A DNA stretch of 64,000 bases, taken from the NCBI GenBank assembly GCA_021018995.1, contig CM037591.1, positions 67,793,901 to 67,857,900 of the forward strand. Direction: 5' to 3'. The notes beneath the pieces were generated by a model that saw only the letters and a program-made list of their open reading frames with translations, was not told where the DNA came from and did not search any database. Shown piece by piece: positions 1-10,870 of this stretch. The translations under genes were made by a program, and so were the position numbers. Origin of the DNA: Chloranthus sessilifolius (taxonomy: Eukaryota > Streptophyta > Magnoliopsida > Chloranthales > Chloranthaceae). Positions within the stretch are counted from its first letter, which is position 1; every line of letters begins with the position of its first letter.

Positions 1-247
1 GGTGATGTGATGAGTAGTGGTTTGGTTTAGGGGTGGGGCCTGATGGGGCCATTGGATATGGGAGAAGGTTTGGATATGGTCTTGGGGTATGGGGCCATGG
101 GAAATTTGGGTCTAAGGTACGGCATGTGTTTGACCCGGTTGTGAAGGTTGGGGGTGAGTGAAGCTTTGGGGGTATTGTGAAAGGTATGAGTGTGGGGTTT
201 GGGTTTGGGCCATGAAGCCTTGGTCATTTTGGGCTACCGGCCACTGA

Positions 248-511
248 TGGGTTTGGGCCAGGGGCCCTTAGTAGGTTTGGACCAGGGGCCCTTGGTAGGT
301 TTGGGCCATGGGCCCTGGGTAGGTCTGGGCCATGGGCCCTTGATGGGTTTAAGCTAATGGACCTGGGTAGGTTTGGACCAATGGGCCTTGGTGGGTTTGG
401 GCCATGGGCCCTTGATGGGTCTGGGCCATGGGCCCTTGATGGGTTTGGTCCAAGGGGCCTTGATAGGTCTGGGCCATGGGCCCTGGGTAGGTTTGGGTGA
501 TGGGGTATTGG
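248..511. repeat. 24-bp minisatellite, 11 units, within the TAT-1 coding remains
   Basis: Eleven consecutive 24-base units start at 248, 272, 296 and so on to 488, close to TGGGTTTGGGCCATGGGCCC plus four bases. The last unit is degenerate. The period is a multiple of three, and on the minus strand it encodes an octapeptide repeat near GPMAQTHQ (open at 349-555). Similar looser GGGCCATGG-type sequence continues on both sides. Confidence 0.9.
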
Positions 512-1521
512 GTCATGGGGCCCTGGGATATGTGGAAAAAGGGGGTTTGGGCCAATGGGGCTTAGAGTATGTGGGAGGTTAGAGATTGGGCCATTTGGCC
601 TTGGGGTGTATGAGTAGTGGGAGGTTGGGCCATGGGGCCTTAGGGCATGTGGGTAATGGGAGTTTGGATGGTGTGGATTATGGGGAGTTGATGGGGGTCA
701 TTGAGGAGTGAAGCATAGAGATTGGCTAGGGTGTGAGATGGGTTTAGGGACATGGGGTGTGGAGGAGGGGAGGTGTTTTGAGAAGCCTTCCATATGGAGT
801 AGGCTTGGAACATCTCCTCCATCATGGTCATGGAGGGAGGATTGGATGTGGGTGATGGAGATGGGATGGAGGGGAAATTGGGCATGGCCCTGGTATGATC
901 GGGCATGGCCATGGTAAGAGGTAGGGTATGGGCTGGATTGGAGAGTTGAGGTGAGGCAAAGGATGTGGAAGGATTAGGGATGTTAGGGATGGATGCTTGA
1001 AAAAAATCGGGCATGGCCCCGGTAAAAATGGGCATGACCCGGGTAGATGGGGGGATTTGTGGGGGGTTGGATAGGGAGGAAGTGGTGTATGTGAATGTGG
1101 GAGGATCAGGCCTATAGGGGGAAGATGGGAAATGGGGATTATATGTGGATTAGGAGAATGGGTTTGGGATTTGTATGGATGTGGATGGGAAATGAGTTGG
1201 ATTTAGCATGGGTATGGTTTGGGCAAAAGATGGAGAATGGGGGGTTGGACTTTGGATATTTTGGGAGGTAGTGGTTGGAAAAATGGGGGCGCCAAACGGG
1301 CCGGTAACGGTAAAAGGGGATAGGGTGATGGGGATGGATGTGAAGGCTTCTTCCGAATGGGAGTGAGTTGGAGAATGTAGCGGGGATGAGTCGGGATCGG
1401 TATAAGCCGGGTCCACTACACAAGACATTCTATGGGAACGGGTTGGGTATGGGTGCCTTGGATAAGGCCCAAAAATTTTCCTCCTTCCCCTACGAGAGGA
1501 TGGAGGGTAAGATGATGCCAT
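349..1521 (-). pseudogene. Pro/Ser-rich first ORF of TAT-1, broken
   Basis: The best start is the ATG at 1521 on the minus strand, beginning MASSYPPSSRRGRRKIF. It is the first long open frame after the leader and the frame stays open to 1150. Coding-like, Pro/Ser/Thr/His-rich sequence continues in other frames (1035-640, then 555-349), so several frameshifts or stops have accumulated. The N-terminus has a basic RRGRRK stretch. Downstream comes the octapeptide repeat. I see no zinc knuckle or capsid motif, so I cannot call this gag with certainty. Ogre/Tat elements are known to carry an extra ORF ahead of gag, and this position fits either reading. Low-complexity G-rich plus-strand frames over the same DNA are shadows. 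Confidence 0.5.
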
Positions 1522-1908
1522 TGTGCCGACACCACAAAGGTTCTATTTTTTTAGGTTTTTTTATTTTAAATTTTTTTTAAATTTTTTTTTTTTAAAACAA
1601 AGGTTTCGAGGCCTTGGAATTCCCTTCTCGGGTGGCTTTTGCACCCTAATTTAGGACCCGCAGTGACGATTCTGACATGCTTCGGAAGAATCAAAGGAAG
1701 ACCTTTGATCTATTGAAGGCACAAAAATCGAGGCAGATAACCCAATCCCCCGAAATGAGCCAAAAAGAAGTTGCCTTCTTTTGACCGACGGGGGCATATT
1801 GGGTGTCGAAGATGGCGGGGCCTAATCAAAGGTACTAAACACACTAATCGGGGGACTCGATAGGTGGAAAAGGCCACAGATTCAGACAGCTGCTGTCCAG
1901 AACAGGCT

Positions 1909-2100
1909 TGGTGCAACTAATACATGCGCCAAGTCAAAATGCTCCCCTTTTTACACTGGCGTAACTATTAGTTGCGCCAAGGTAAAAGTGGTCGGGATTA
2001 AAGCTGGGGCAACTATTAGTTGTGCCAGTTATAATTCCAAGATTTTTGTACTTGCGCAACTAATACTTGCGTCAGGCTAAAATAGGGCTCCAAATGTATA
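1909..2100. repeat. 48-bp tandem array of a 23-bp dyad, four units
   Basis: Four near-palindromes start at exactly 1909, 1957, 2005 and 2053, so the period is 48 bp. The dyad is close to TGGCGCAACTA-N-TAGTTGCGCCA, with one to a few mismatches per copy. One more full dyad (3988-4010) and a half site (3907) lie in the TAT-1 LTR upstream of its TATA box. Confidence 0.9.
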
Positions 2101-2573
2101 TAACAACAGCAAACAGCACCCGAAATGAGTCTCTTTCTTTGGTTTTTGTGGAAGCTAGGCTTCTGGGAACTGATTGTTTATATGTGATCGATTCTCTCCT
2201 CACCGAAGCCTAAAGGTTTGAGTCCAGTATAACTCGCTAGCGCGCTCCCCAAGGGTTTTAAGCTTTGGAATGGGAACCCACCCGATATACCTCCGGCCCA
2301 AGCGCCTTCTCAGATACTAGGTGGGCTGGGACTTTTCTGGATCATCACCACTAGGGGCTGCCGCCATACTAAGACCCGGGTGGTTGTATGTGTGCCTAAA
2401 CCCAACCCTTTTTTGAAAATCTACCCCGTAAAAATAGATTAATTAAGCTCCCTAACTTGGTTCAATTTTAATTTTTCAAAATATTTTATTTTTTATGAAA
2501 GTTTTCTTTAGTCCAAAAGTCGGGAGTGATGACCCCGTGCCGCCACTACATCCACTGTCGGAATATGTTTGCA

Positions 2574-2780
2574 CAAGTAGGCCCGCCAATTGGCTAAGGC
2601 ACTTTAAATGACGGAAAATTAAATAAATTGAAAGACAATACTCAAGTTGTCCCATCAATCGGCTAAGGCACCTAAAATGATGGAAATGTAAGAAAAAATA
2701 AAGATAATGCGCAAGTAAGCCCGTCGATCGGCTAAGGCATGTAAATGACGGAAAAGTAAATGATGTAATCGGAGGGGTGA
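2574..2780. repeat. 69-bp tandem repeat, three units, in the TAT-1 leader
   Basis: Units begin with CAAGT at 2574, 2643 and 2712. Each contains a YGGCTAAGGCA core followed by an AATGAYGGAAA-type stretch and an A-rich tail. The array lies about 100 bp inside the primer binding site. Confidence 0.85.
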
Positions 2781-2873
2781 GTAAAAAAATAAATAAATAA
2801 CAACAATAAAGAGGTTAATAAAATAAAAAAATAAAAAAATGGGCCAAGTTCAAGGGGACGCTCTACTAGCTAC

Positions 2874-2891
2874 TCCCCAGCAGAGTCGCCA
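2874..2891 (-). other. Primer binding site of TAT-1
   Basis: The minus strand reads TGGCGACTCTGCTGGGGA one base inside the LTR. This is the form usual in Tat/Ogre elements, complementary to a tRNA 3' end (tRNA-Arg is the primer reported for this group). It fixes element orientation and the LTR inner edge. Confidence 0.85.
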
Positions 2892-2892
2892 T

Positions 2893-4434
2893 TGTGCAAC
2901 AGTGGGATTTGTGACCATCCCATCGCGGCGATGTGCTCACTTGTAAAAAATATAGAGTCGTCACCTGGAGCTTTTGGTATCCCGGGATACCTATATCATT
3001 TTTATAAGAACCGAAGTGCCATAAATATGACTCTGAATCTGGTCCACACCAAAGGCACTTAGGTAGGGGCTTCGGATATCGATCAGGAAGGTGTTAGGCA
3101 CCCGATCAATCTGCTTAATGCGGTCTCTACTAATGGCCAAAACAAAAATAAAGTAAAAGAAAAGAAAATAGCTTCATTTTGCCCAAATGGGCCTTAAATC
3201 CTATTTATGCCCCTCCGTTCCTACCACAAATTCGACGGCGTAACGGCACAAATGGGAGGATGGGAGGAGCCAAAGAAGAGATAAGAGAAGAAAGGGGAGA
3301 GCCTGAGCCCTCGGGCCCTTGTAGCACCGTAGAGGAGACTTGCTTGGCTTGCTTTGATGAGCTTTTGAAGGCTTGTATCGTATGGAATGGGGTTCTAACT
3401 CCTAAGGCTTGAAGCTAAGAGGTAGAGAAGGAAGGCAAGGGGATCACACACACCTAACCTAGAGGCTTTTTATGAAAGGCAAGGGTGGGGAAGAGGTTTT
3501 TGAATTCTGATTTTTGCATGGGAAGTGTGCACCAAAGGGAGAAAGATCTTCTCACTTTAAGCTCTTTCTCTCTTAGGCCAAAATTCTCAACCCTCAAATC
3601 AAGGGGTGGGGGGCTCTACTTATATGAAATGGGTGGATTAGGAGACCACTTAAGAGCTAAATGGGTTTAGCAATTAGGTAATCTCAAATCTAAGGTTTCC
3701 TAGGACTTTGAGAACTTAGAAAGGTGTGAAGGTGATTCTAATGGTGGATGATAGGATGAGGCTTTAAGCCACTTGAAGGGTTGCAAATAGATAGGGAATG
3801 GGTGCAACAGAACTAGCAACATACACCCCAAAGGTCAAGGTGGTCAACAAGTCAAATCCCAATCACGATTTTTAGGGCAAAATCCAGAGGTTACTGTTCA
3901 TATGCCTGGCGCAACTAAATATACAGTAAAATAGTTTTTAACAATTTCTGAAAGTTGGTTCGCGAGGGTGGGGTCCACAATTAATACTGGCGCAACTATT
4001 AGTTGTGCCACATCCCTAGGGGGGGTCACTTGAAATTACTCTTATACCTTTCGGGCTCGGTTATCCGTATCTTTTGATGTATACCTCCGATTGGGGCGAT
4101 TCTTAGACCGTTGGAAAGCTGACAACCTCTACTTTTTAATGGTATAAGATTTGATTGTAGTAGAGGGTTGTAGCTAGTTTTGGTATACCCCTCCTCAACC
4201 ATTTGGTTGATAAGGTTAGGTTTAGGTTCAGAATAGGTTCTAAGGGTCGGGATTGATTTCTAAAGGTTCGGGTCAGGTTCCTAATGGATCTAGGGTGATT
4301 CCTAAGGGTTTGGAAAGGTTCCTAAGGGTTCTAGGGGGGTTCCTAAAGGGTCCATACATGTCATCAAAAGCTCATAATTGCACCCTCTTGAAAGGTGTTT
4401 CGATCAGGCCTTGGGCCAAATTTGGGTGTCTACA
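2893..4434 (-). mobile_element. 5' LTR of TAT-1 (1542 bp)
   Basis: On the minus strand the LTR runs from TGTAGACACCC (ending at 4434) to GTTGCACA (2893), with the required TG and CA ends. A TATA-like CATATAAGTA lies at about 3617-3626. Upstream of it, in U3, are a full 23-bp dyad (3988-4010) and a half site (3907). U5 near 2930-3110 contains a long stretch about GTGTTAGGCACCC that is typical of this LTR group. The second LTR is outside the window, so no age can be given. Confidence 0.8.
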
Positions 4435-6191
4435 TTTCTATATACTAAATAATCAATCAATCATTATATATTTATTATTTCTAAAAATTTGCAAATCTCT
4501 TCATCCTTAGTCTTCCATCATCGTTGTTATCCTTTATCAGAACTCAATAATTTCAATTCGGTGTAGCGTGGAGTGTGTGCATATCAGTGAAGAGTTTATT
4601 CATCATAGATTTTTCTAAACTGCAGTTTTTAGAAAATATTTTCATCCAAACTCTCACTTATTGGCATACTCTAAAAAATAATCAAAATTTTGAGTTCTCA
4701 CAATAATGTAGATATATATGCAAAAATCTGATAATTACTAAATAGATAAATATCATAGAAAGGATAATCAACTATGTTCATATAACTTCTTTATTCATTC
4801 ATAGTATCTATTTTATATATCTCTACTAGACTCATATTTTTATAAATCGTAAATCTTGAAGGTCTTTTCTTCGGCTTGTAATGGGGCTTTGGGTTTTCAG
4901 AAGGTTCAAGAAAAGGTAAAGAGGATTCCAAAGTTTTTTGAGAATTTAGCTCTTCTTTTTTTTCTTCTTTTTTTCAACTTAAGTATCCTTATTTTGGATA
5001 ACTTCTTCCCATTTTTATTTTCCTATTTTCTTTTTCAATAAATCCCAATTTCACATAATCATATTTTATGATTTCTTCTTTTTCTTTCTTTTTTCCCATA
5101 TTTTCATGTATTTTTATTCCTTTTTCAGTGGTACCCTTTTCAGTAGATCCTTTATCTGTTAAACATGTACTCCTTTCACTCCCTCGTCTTCCCTTCTTTT
5201 ACATTCTAAACTCTTAAAAATTGTAAGGGTCAAAGATAGAAAGCTTTGGTTAGTACATATGGTTAAAGGTTTATAAAATTTTGGTATAAAAAAATTTAAT
5301 TTTAAGGTTCTAATATGGATTCAAAGGGTATAATGTTCTGAGAATTTTTTAGCTTTTTGTCTCTGGTTTACAAAAGATGGCCTTTGGTCATTTTCACGAT
5401 TTACTAATATGGATGTCTTATTGCTTTGATATACTTAATAGATAGTTCTAAACAAATAAATTATTATATTTACAGAATATATTGATTCTAAGTTTAGCAA
5501 TATGAGATTACAAGTAGTAGAGAAGTTCAAGGAAATTTTAGCATGAATAAAAACAGTGTCTCTTTCTCAAAATAGATGAGGAAATAAGCTATATAGCTCA
5601 CTGGTTATATAATTTTGAAACTATAATCTAAAATATTTACAGTTCAAATCAATCGTATAGTTTCAAACATTCATCTGATGCAATGTTCTAGAGATGCTTT
5701 ACTTGAATTGTAACTATTTTTATTTTGATTTTTGAACTACTACTATGATGGAGTGCTAAGTATTTTGAATTTTCATATTTTTCTATCATAATTTGCATAT
5801 AATGATTAACTGTCTTTTTAAAAAATTTATATATAAAAAAAACTACTATACTCATACTAATACTAATATATCTTATGTATCCCCCCCCCCAAACTTAAAT
5901 AAGACAATGTCCTCATTGTGCAAAACAGGGGACATACATAAAAAATTTACCTTATTTTACTGCTAAGTTAGTAATCGGATTTATAATCTGCAAAAGGAAT
6001 CAACAATCTTCCCCCCAAACTTGGGAGAAAAATACTTCCGATTTAATAGAACTACTAAGTTAGATGTCAGTAGTAATGTTAGTAAAAATTAGTCAAAAGA
6101 AACTTTATATGTTTAAATATGTACAATAAAAATGTTCCAAAATTATCAAAATTTTCTTACCTGTGAGGCTTGTATATTTTTTTTGAGATTT
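4435..6191 (-). other. ATH-1 3' untranslated region, AT-rich
   Basis: No gene is visible. Reading on the minus strand from the end of ORF2, a sequence of the type CAATGAGGACATTG plus AAGTTTG and ten G lies at 5881-5930, and a second purine tract (AAGTTTGGGGGGAAG) lies at about 6008-6022. Both resemble the block found after the last ORF in the other Athila elements here. The conserved 115-bp block seen next to their 3' LTRs is not present, so ATH-1 is more distant or cut short. T-rich runs fill 4940-5100. TAT-1 begins at 4434. Confidence 0.55.
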
Positions 6192-8475
6192 CTACTCACT
6201 AGGTGATGCAGGATATGGGACAATTGATGTGGAAGGTACATGTGATATATCTACCAGGTTGTTGATGTCATCTTCATCAGAGTCAGAAATTTCTACGTTG
6301 CCGCAATCAGAATCGTTTTCTTATTCAGACTCCACTTCCTCCTCTGGTGGTACTTCTACTGGGTGTTTCTCTATTTTCCCTTTTTCAGTTATTTCTAGCT
6401 CTTATTTTTCTCTCAAGGCCCATAATTATGCTTCCTGCATGGCCTGTTTGTTCTCTAATTGGCGAATCACAACATACTTAGCATCATTTTCCTCCTTTAG
6501 CCGTTCAGAAATAGCTTTCTCTTTTATTACTGTGGTCCAGAAATTTCTGATAAGGGATTCAATATTTTCCTTTTACTTCGCACAACTATGCATCAGGGAC
6601 TCTTTTTCCTCTTGTAGTTTAGCTAATTCCCCTTGAGCTTTTGCGAGTTCTTGAGTCTCCTCTTTCCACAATTTGTTCAGGGTCTGTTCATATTCCTAAT
6701 GGGCTCTTTCTCTTACTACTTCTCAAGCATCTGGGTTGCCAATGAGCTCTGTTAATTGTTCGAAAAGTTGTGCTATTTTATCCTGATATTCTTTTTCTTG
6801 TTTTCCCATCTCTAACAGTTTTCTTACAGAATTTTGTTTTCTTCTTGTACCTGTGCAACTTGATTTCTAAGGGTTGCAGTTTCCTCTTGGATTTTCTTAT
6901 TTGTTTCTGCTACCCAATGCGCACGATATTCTTTTATTGCCTTCTATTTTATATTTGTAATCATTGCTTGCTTTTCTTGGGCAATAGGCATATTATCTCG
7001 TAGTCTATTTTTCAACATATTTATTTCCTCCATCATTCTCTGTACAACACCTGGCAATTGGGCATTGGAACTTCGCCATTGCTCTACTTCTTTCAGTCTT
7101 CTTTCTAGATCATTTTGTTCAATCATTGGGTCGAATGAAGTAGTAGTTGGAGCAGATATTTCCTGATGTAGGAGCGTGCTGAAATGCTCTCATGGGGCTT
7201 CAATATGTAGCCCTAGTTCTGCAGATTGAGATGTAGGTACTGTGGTGATGGCTATAGAGTCAACAGGGAATGGGAATTCAATTTCCTGATTTGCTTCTTT
7301 TGTTTGAGCCATAGGAGGGGGAAGTAATAATGCTTTTGATGGGGCACTCGGTGGAAGAGTAGCAGCTACTTCAATAGTCTGTTGTTCAACTGGTGCCGGA
7401 GTGTCTTCTGTTGCTTCTCTGAGTGGATGCACCGGTTCTACTTCTGTAGGGATTGGTTTGCTTTCATGGGGCATAGCAGGACCTATTGGTGGTCCATAGC
7501 TGAGTCATATAGACTGGCTTGATCTTCAACTGGTATTCTCTCCTCAGGTACTCTCTCTATTACTCGGGGACTGCTTCTTACCCTTTCAAGGGGTGGATTA
7601 AAAGTATTTTTTCCTTCTTCTTTTGCTTCAGTGGCTTCAGCCGTCTATTCTATTGCAGCCTCTATCTGTTATGGGGCTATCTCTAGAATGGATGAGACCT
7701 CTTTTGGTTGTGCCGAGATAGGAATTTTCTTTTTATTTGCAGCATTTAAAGTTCTCCAATAGGTCTGAGGGGTTAGGCTCTCATTGCTATGGGGCAATGC
7801 TTTTTCCTTGGGATCAATGTTGTATCCCACATTTACCAACAGATTTATGATTAGTCCACCAAAGGGTAGATATAATTTATTTGTTTGGTACTTCTTTTGC
7901 AGTAACTTCTCCCTTATTGTGTTCATCACTTCCAAAAGGTAAGAATGAACATCGAACCAATAGTGGTGCGCCATTAGATATAAAGCTTTTGCAAAGAGGG
8001 CTCTTCGTTGGGTTCCATGTCCCGTCAGGTAGATAGTTTTGTGAATTAGAGCATCAAAAAAGTGAAGGGATAGGTTTCGTTCCTCTAAATCTTTAGGCAA
8101 AAAGGACCTATCATTAGGTGGCTTGCCTAACAAATCTGTGGCCATTTGAATGAAGTCTGGTAGAGTTTCATGTGAAGGTCTAAGTATATTGGCCTCCAGA
8201 GTGCCAGTGGTTAGCTCAGGTGCATTTATCACCCTAGCAACCAATATTTTTATAATTAAAATTGGAAATCCATCAATGGTTGTTGATAGAATGGGGACTG
8301 GCCCTTTGCTACTATTGGCCATATTCACATAGAATAGTCTTACCAATCGAGGGTAGACTTGGTTTACTCCTGGTTCTTGAAAATAATGGAGCCCAGCATC
8401 CTTAAAGTATTTGATGGCCTCTCCTCCCAACTCCAATTTTTTCAAGGCATCTGCATCAACTGCAACCTCGGCTCC
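6192..8475 (-). pseudogene. ATH-1 ORF2, C-terminal part (plant transposon protein-like), interrupted by ATH-2
   Basis: The frame begins at the ATH-2 insertion point (8475) and is open for about 270 codons to 7669. It holds a stretch typical of the putative plant transposon protein domain (YFQEPGVNQVYPRLVRLFY, then GTLEANILRPS and similar). After stops it continues as a Pro/Ala-rich linker (7474-7190), a charged region with coiled-coil character (from about 7126, with EEINMLKNRL), and an acidic tail (SDSDEDD) ending near 6192. Stops along the way sit mostly where CAG/CAA would be expected. The N-terminal part lies 31 kb away at 39949-39634. Such ORFs follow integrase in Athila elements and were once called env-like. 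I see no convincing signal peptide or membrane anchor, so I do not call it an envelope gene. The first residues of the open frame up to 8553 are read from LTR DNA and are not part of the protein. Confidence 0.7.
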
Positions 8476-10676
8476 TGTTGTGATGCCTACCTTGTAATTA
8501 TTAAGATAGTCAAAATAGCACACTAAAAGAAAAATCACAGAAAAAGACACCAACGTAAGGCAACCAGGCCTGCAAGAACTAGGGTTGTTGCAGCAAGTTT
8601 TAAAGAGGTAAATAGGGGTATGTCCACAGGGAAATGTGTTTCAAAATATAGTAAATCTCTATATCTAGAACAGATTTGGCACTCTAACCTATTCTAATTT
8701 AAAGCAAAGCAGGAAAGGAAAGAGGAGAGGTTTTATAGGGTTGTCACTTTAGTAAACTACAAAAAATTAAATCTAATTGCTAATGATCCAGAGCTGAGTA
8801 GAAAATAGATTTGAAAAAATAGAGAAAAAGGTTTTGGGAATTAAAATCAAATGTGGAGAATAGCAGCTTGGGATTTTGGTCTCACAGAAAATTGATTGGT
8901 TAAACAGTAGTGCAGGAGATTGATTTGCAGCTATCCTTCATCTGGCTACAAGCACAGATGCAAGGTATAAAAATCCAATCTAGACCAGAGGATTGAATTG
9001 ATCTTAAGGCTATGTTTTGTCCACTTCAATGGTCACAGATCATCCTAGGGATTTCCTCCAATCCAAAGGCTTTAATTATAATAATAAAACCACTGTAGAT
9101 GTTATTGATGCAAGGCTACAAGCTCAAGCATCCACAGGAATATTAAATCTAAGGAAATCAGATGACAATCAAGAGATCTAAAGGTTAAATGAATGGGCAA
9201 TTCCCAAATACATAAATCCGATTGAGAATCTAATGGAACCAAAAGATCTATAGATTCAAATGAAGTTTACAACCAACAATTTATTGATTCAAGCAACTTA
9301 CAATACATTGTTCTTAGATCTGTAGTCAGTGCATCATCCAATCCTCTTACAAAGCTCTCAAACCTCTCAATTTTACAGATCTACCTCACCGTAGTTGCTA
9401 CAAGTATTTAGCCAACCATGGTTGGGCTAAAGAGAGAATGGGGATGAGGAAGAAGGATGGAATTTTGAAGAAAAGGGATTCAAATTTGATCTCTGGCCTC
9501 TCTCAATTTCTGAATGGTTCTTTTGTTAGGTTTCTCCTCAATTTATACTCTTCCCCTCAGTCTCATATCTGTTTCAGCCAATCAGAGCTCGAGGGAATAA
9601 TTTTTATTATTTTGGGCTCCTGATGTGACTTATTTCACTTCTAGAATCTCCCACCAATTGATTCGAATTGGACAAGTGCATGTGGGGGAGTTAGGGAGTT
9701 CACATTTATGCCCATTTGCATTCAAAAAATACCCTCAAAGGTTATTAGCATGTCTCGTGACATGTGCACAGAGCACTAACTTGATGTGCTTCTCAACTGG
9801 AACTGAGAAGTTCCAAATTCGTGCTTCGAGAGGTTTAGAGAACCTCTCGATAGGTTCTGAGTCTAATTTATGCTCTATTCGACAGGTTGCATATAGCCTT
9901 CGACAAGTTCTGTTGAACTGCTCGAGAGGATAAATCCAATGCTCAACTGCCGCACTAGCTTCAGCCATCCTCTCGACAGGTTGATGCAACCTCGCGAGAT
10001 TCAATACAGCTTCAGGTATCCTCTCACTAGGTTGGCTCTGACTATTCGATAGGTTCAGGGAACCTCTCAACAGGTATAGTTTTGGCAATCTGCACCTCGC
10101 AAGGATGGTTGCTTTAGGTGACTTCTAAATAGGATCTTCTGCACTATTCAACAGGATCCTCTTCAGCAATTCAAACCATTCGATAGGTGCTGTAAACCTC
10201 TCGATATGTTTATTTCTCCTCAGTAGATCCTCTTGACAAGTTGAAATAACCTCTCGACCTCTTCCATTCAGCACCCAGACCTCTTGACAGGTTGAAATAA
10301 CCTCTCGACAGCTTCTGTTCTTTGCTTCCATAGCTTGGAGTATTGATTGTCATCTGTCCAGCACTCAGTGCCCTTTTGAGGGGTTCATTCTTCATCAAAT
10401 GCAGCTGCTAGTTTACTCCCATGTGTACACAACTGAACACATGCCATTGCCTTAGAATTCTAAGGCTCTGTGATGCTTGATAGCTGGCCTTTTTGGGCTG
10501 TATGAGCACATGTTGAAGCAGCAGGTCTCTTCTTGGCATTTTTCTATTGATTTCTATACTATGACTATAATTTATTGCTAACTACAAAATAAACTTAAGA
10601 CACATTATTATTCAACTCAAAGGTCCATCAAAGGTCAGGTTAGGAGGTGAAAAATGATATTTTTCACTAATTAACA
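8476..10676 (-). mobile_element. 3' LTR of ATH-2 (2.2 kb)
   Basis: On the minus strand the LTR starts TGTTAATTAGTGAAAAATAT (ending at 10676) and ends with GGCATCACAACA (8476). The start matches the other ATH-2 LTR at 39633. U3 (about 9825-10320) is packed with CpG motifs of the type CTCTCGACAGGTT and GAACCTCTCGA. A TATA box (TATAAATTGAGG) lies at 9541-9547. The leader hairpin conserved in all Athila LTRs here lies at 9012-9043, about 500 bp downstream of the TATA box, with one arm degraded in this copy. Confidence 0.88.
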
Positions 10677-10870
10677 CACCCCTAAACCTAAGCTTTGCTA
10701 GTCCCTGAGTAAAGGAAAATTTTAAAATAAATATTGAAAACAGAAAATGCCACTTTTGTAGGGAGCACAGATGCATTTAGTATATGCATCAAGCCTTTTA
10801 AACCCCTAGGTGATCCCTAGTGGAGGAGTGAAGTCTCCTGAGGGTTTTCAGTGAAGTTACCCACAAACTT
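10677..10870 (-). other. ATH-2 polypurine tract, hairpin and conserved 3' block
   Basis: On the minus strand the polypurine tract TTAGGTTTAGGGGTG abuts the LTR. Just upstream is a small hairpin, CTTTACT..AGCAAAG (10693-10714), with loop CAGGGACT. Upstream of that is a block of about 115 bp containing CTCAGGAGACTTCACTCCTC and GATCACCTAGGGGTTTAAA. The same arrangement occurs at the 3' ends of ATH-3, ATH-6 and ATH-7. Confidence 0.8.

Larger units (their letters stand above)
1522..2873 (-). other. TAT-1 untranslated leader
   Basis: This is the stretch between primer binding site and first ORF. No open frame with coding character is visible on the minus strand. It holds a 48-bp array near the ORF and a 69-bp array near the primer site. 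A/T homopolymer runs lie at 1550-1600 and 2780-2840. Confidence 0.6.
1..4434 (-). mobile_element. TAT-1: 5' portion of a Tat/Ogre-type Ty3-gypsy retrotransposon
   Basis: The element reads right to left and runs off the left edge of the window. Its 5' LTR (2893-4434) starts on the minus strand with TGTAGACACCC, the usual start of Tat/Ogre LTRs. One base inside the LTR lies a primer binding site, TGGCGACTCTGCTGGGGA. A leader of about 1.35 kb with two tandem-repeat arrays follows, then Pro/Ser-rich coding remains. The outer base-pairs right of the LTR (4435-4439, TTTCT) are the expected target-site duplication, and the partner lies outside the window. No polypurine tract lies right of the LTR, so this is a true 5' LTR. 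The surrounding DNA is ATH-1 3' UTR, so TAT-1 probably inserted there. RT and integrase are not in the window, so the lineage rests on LTR start and primer site only. Confidence 0.75.

Noticed and set aside
248-511. CRISPR-like regular array
   Set aside because: Units are contiguous with no spacers, encode a Pro-rich repeat, and lie in a plant retrotransposon.
6229-6636. Plus-strand Ser/Phe-rich frame of 135 codons
   Set aside because: Antisense to the coiled-coil and acidic tail of ATH-1 ORF2.
7669-8553. Idea that ATH-1 ORF2 is an envelope gene with a signal peptide (hydrophobic start at 8553)
   Set aside because: The hydrophobic first residues are translated from the ATH-2 LTR, beyond the insertion point at 8475, and are not part of the original protein.
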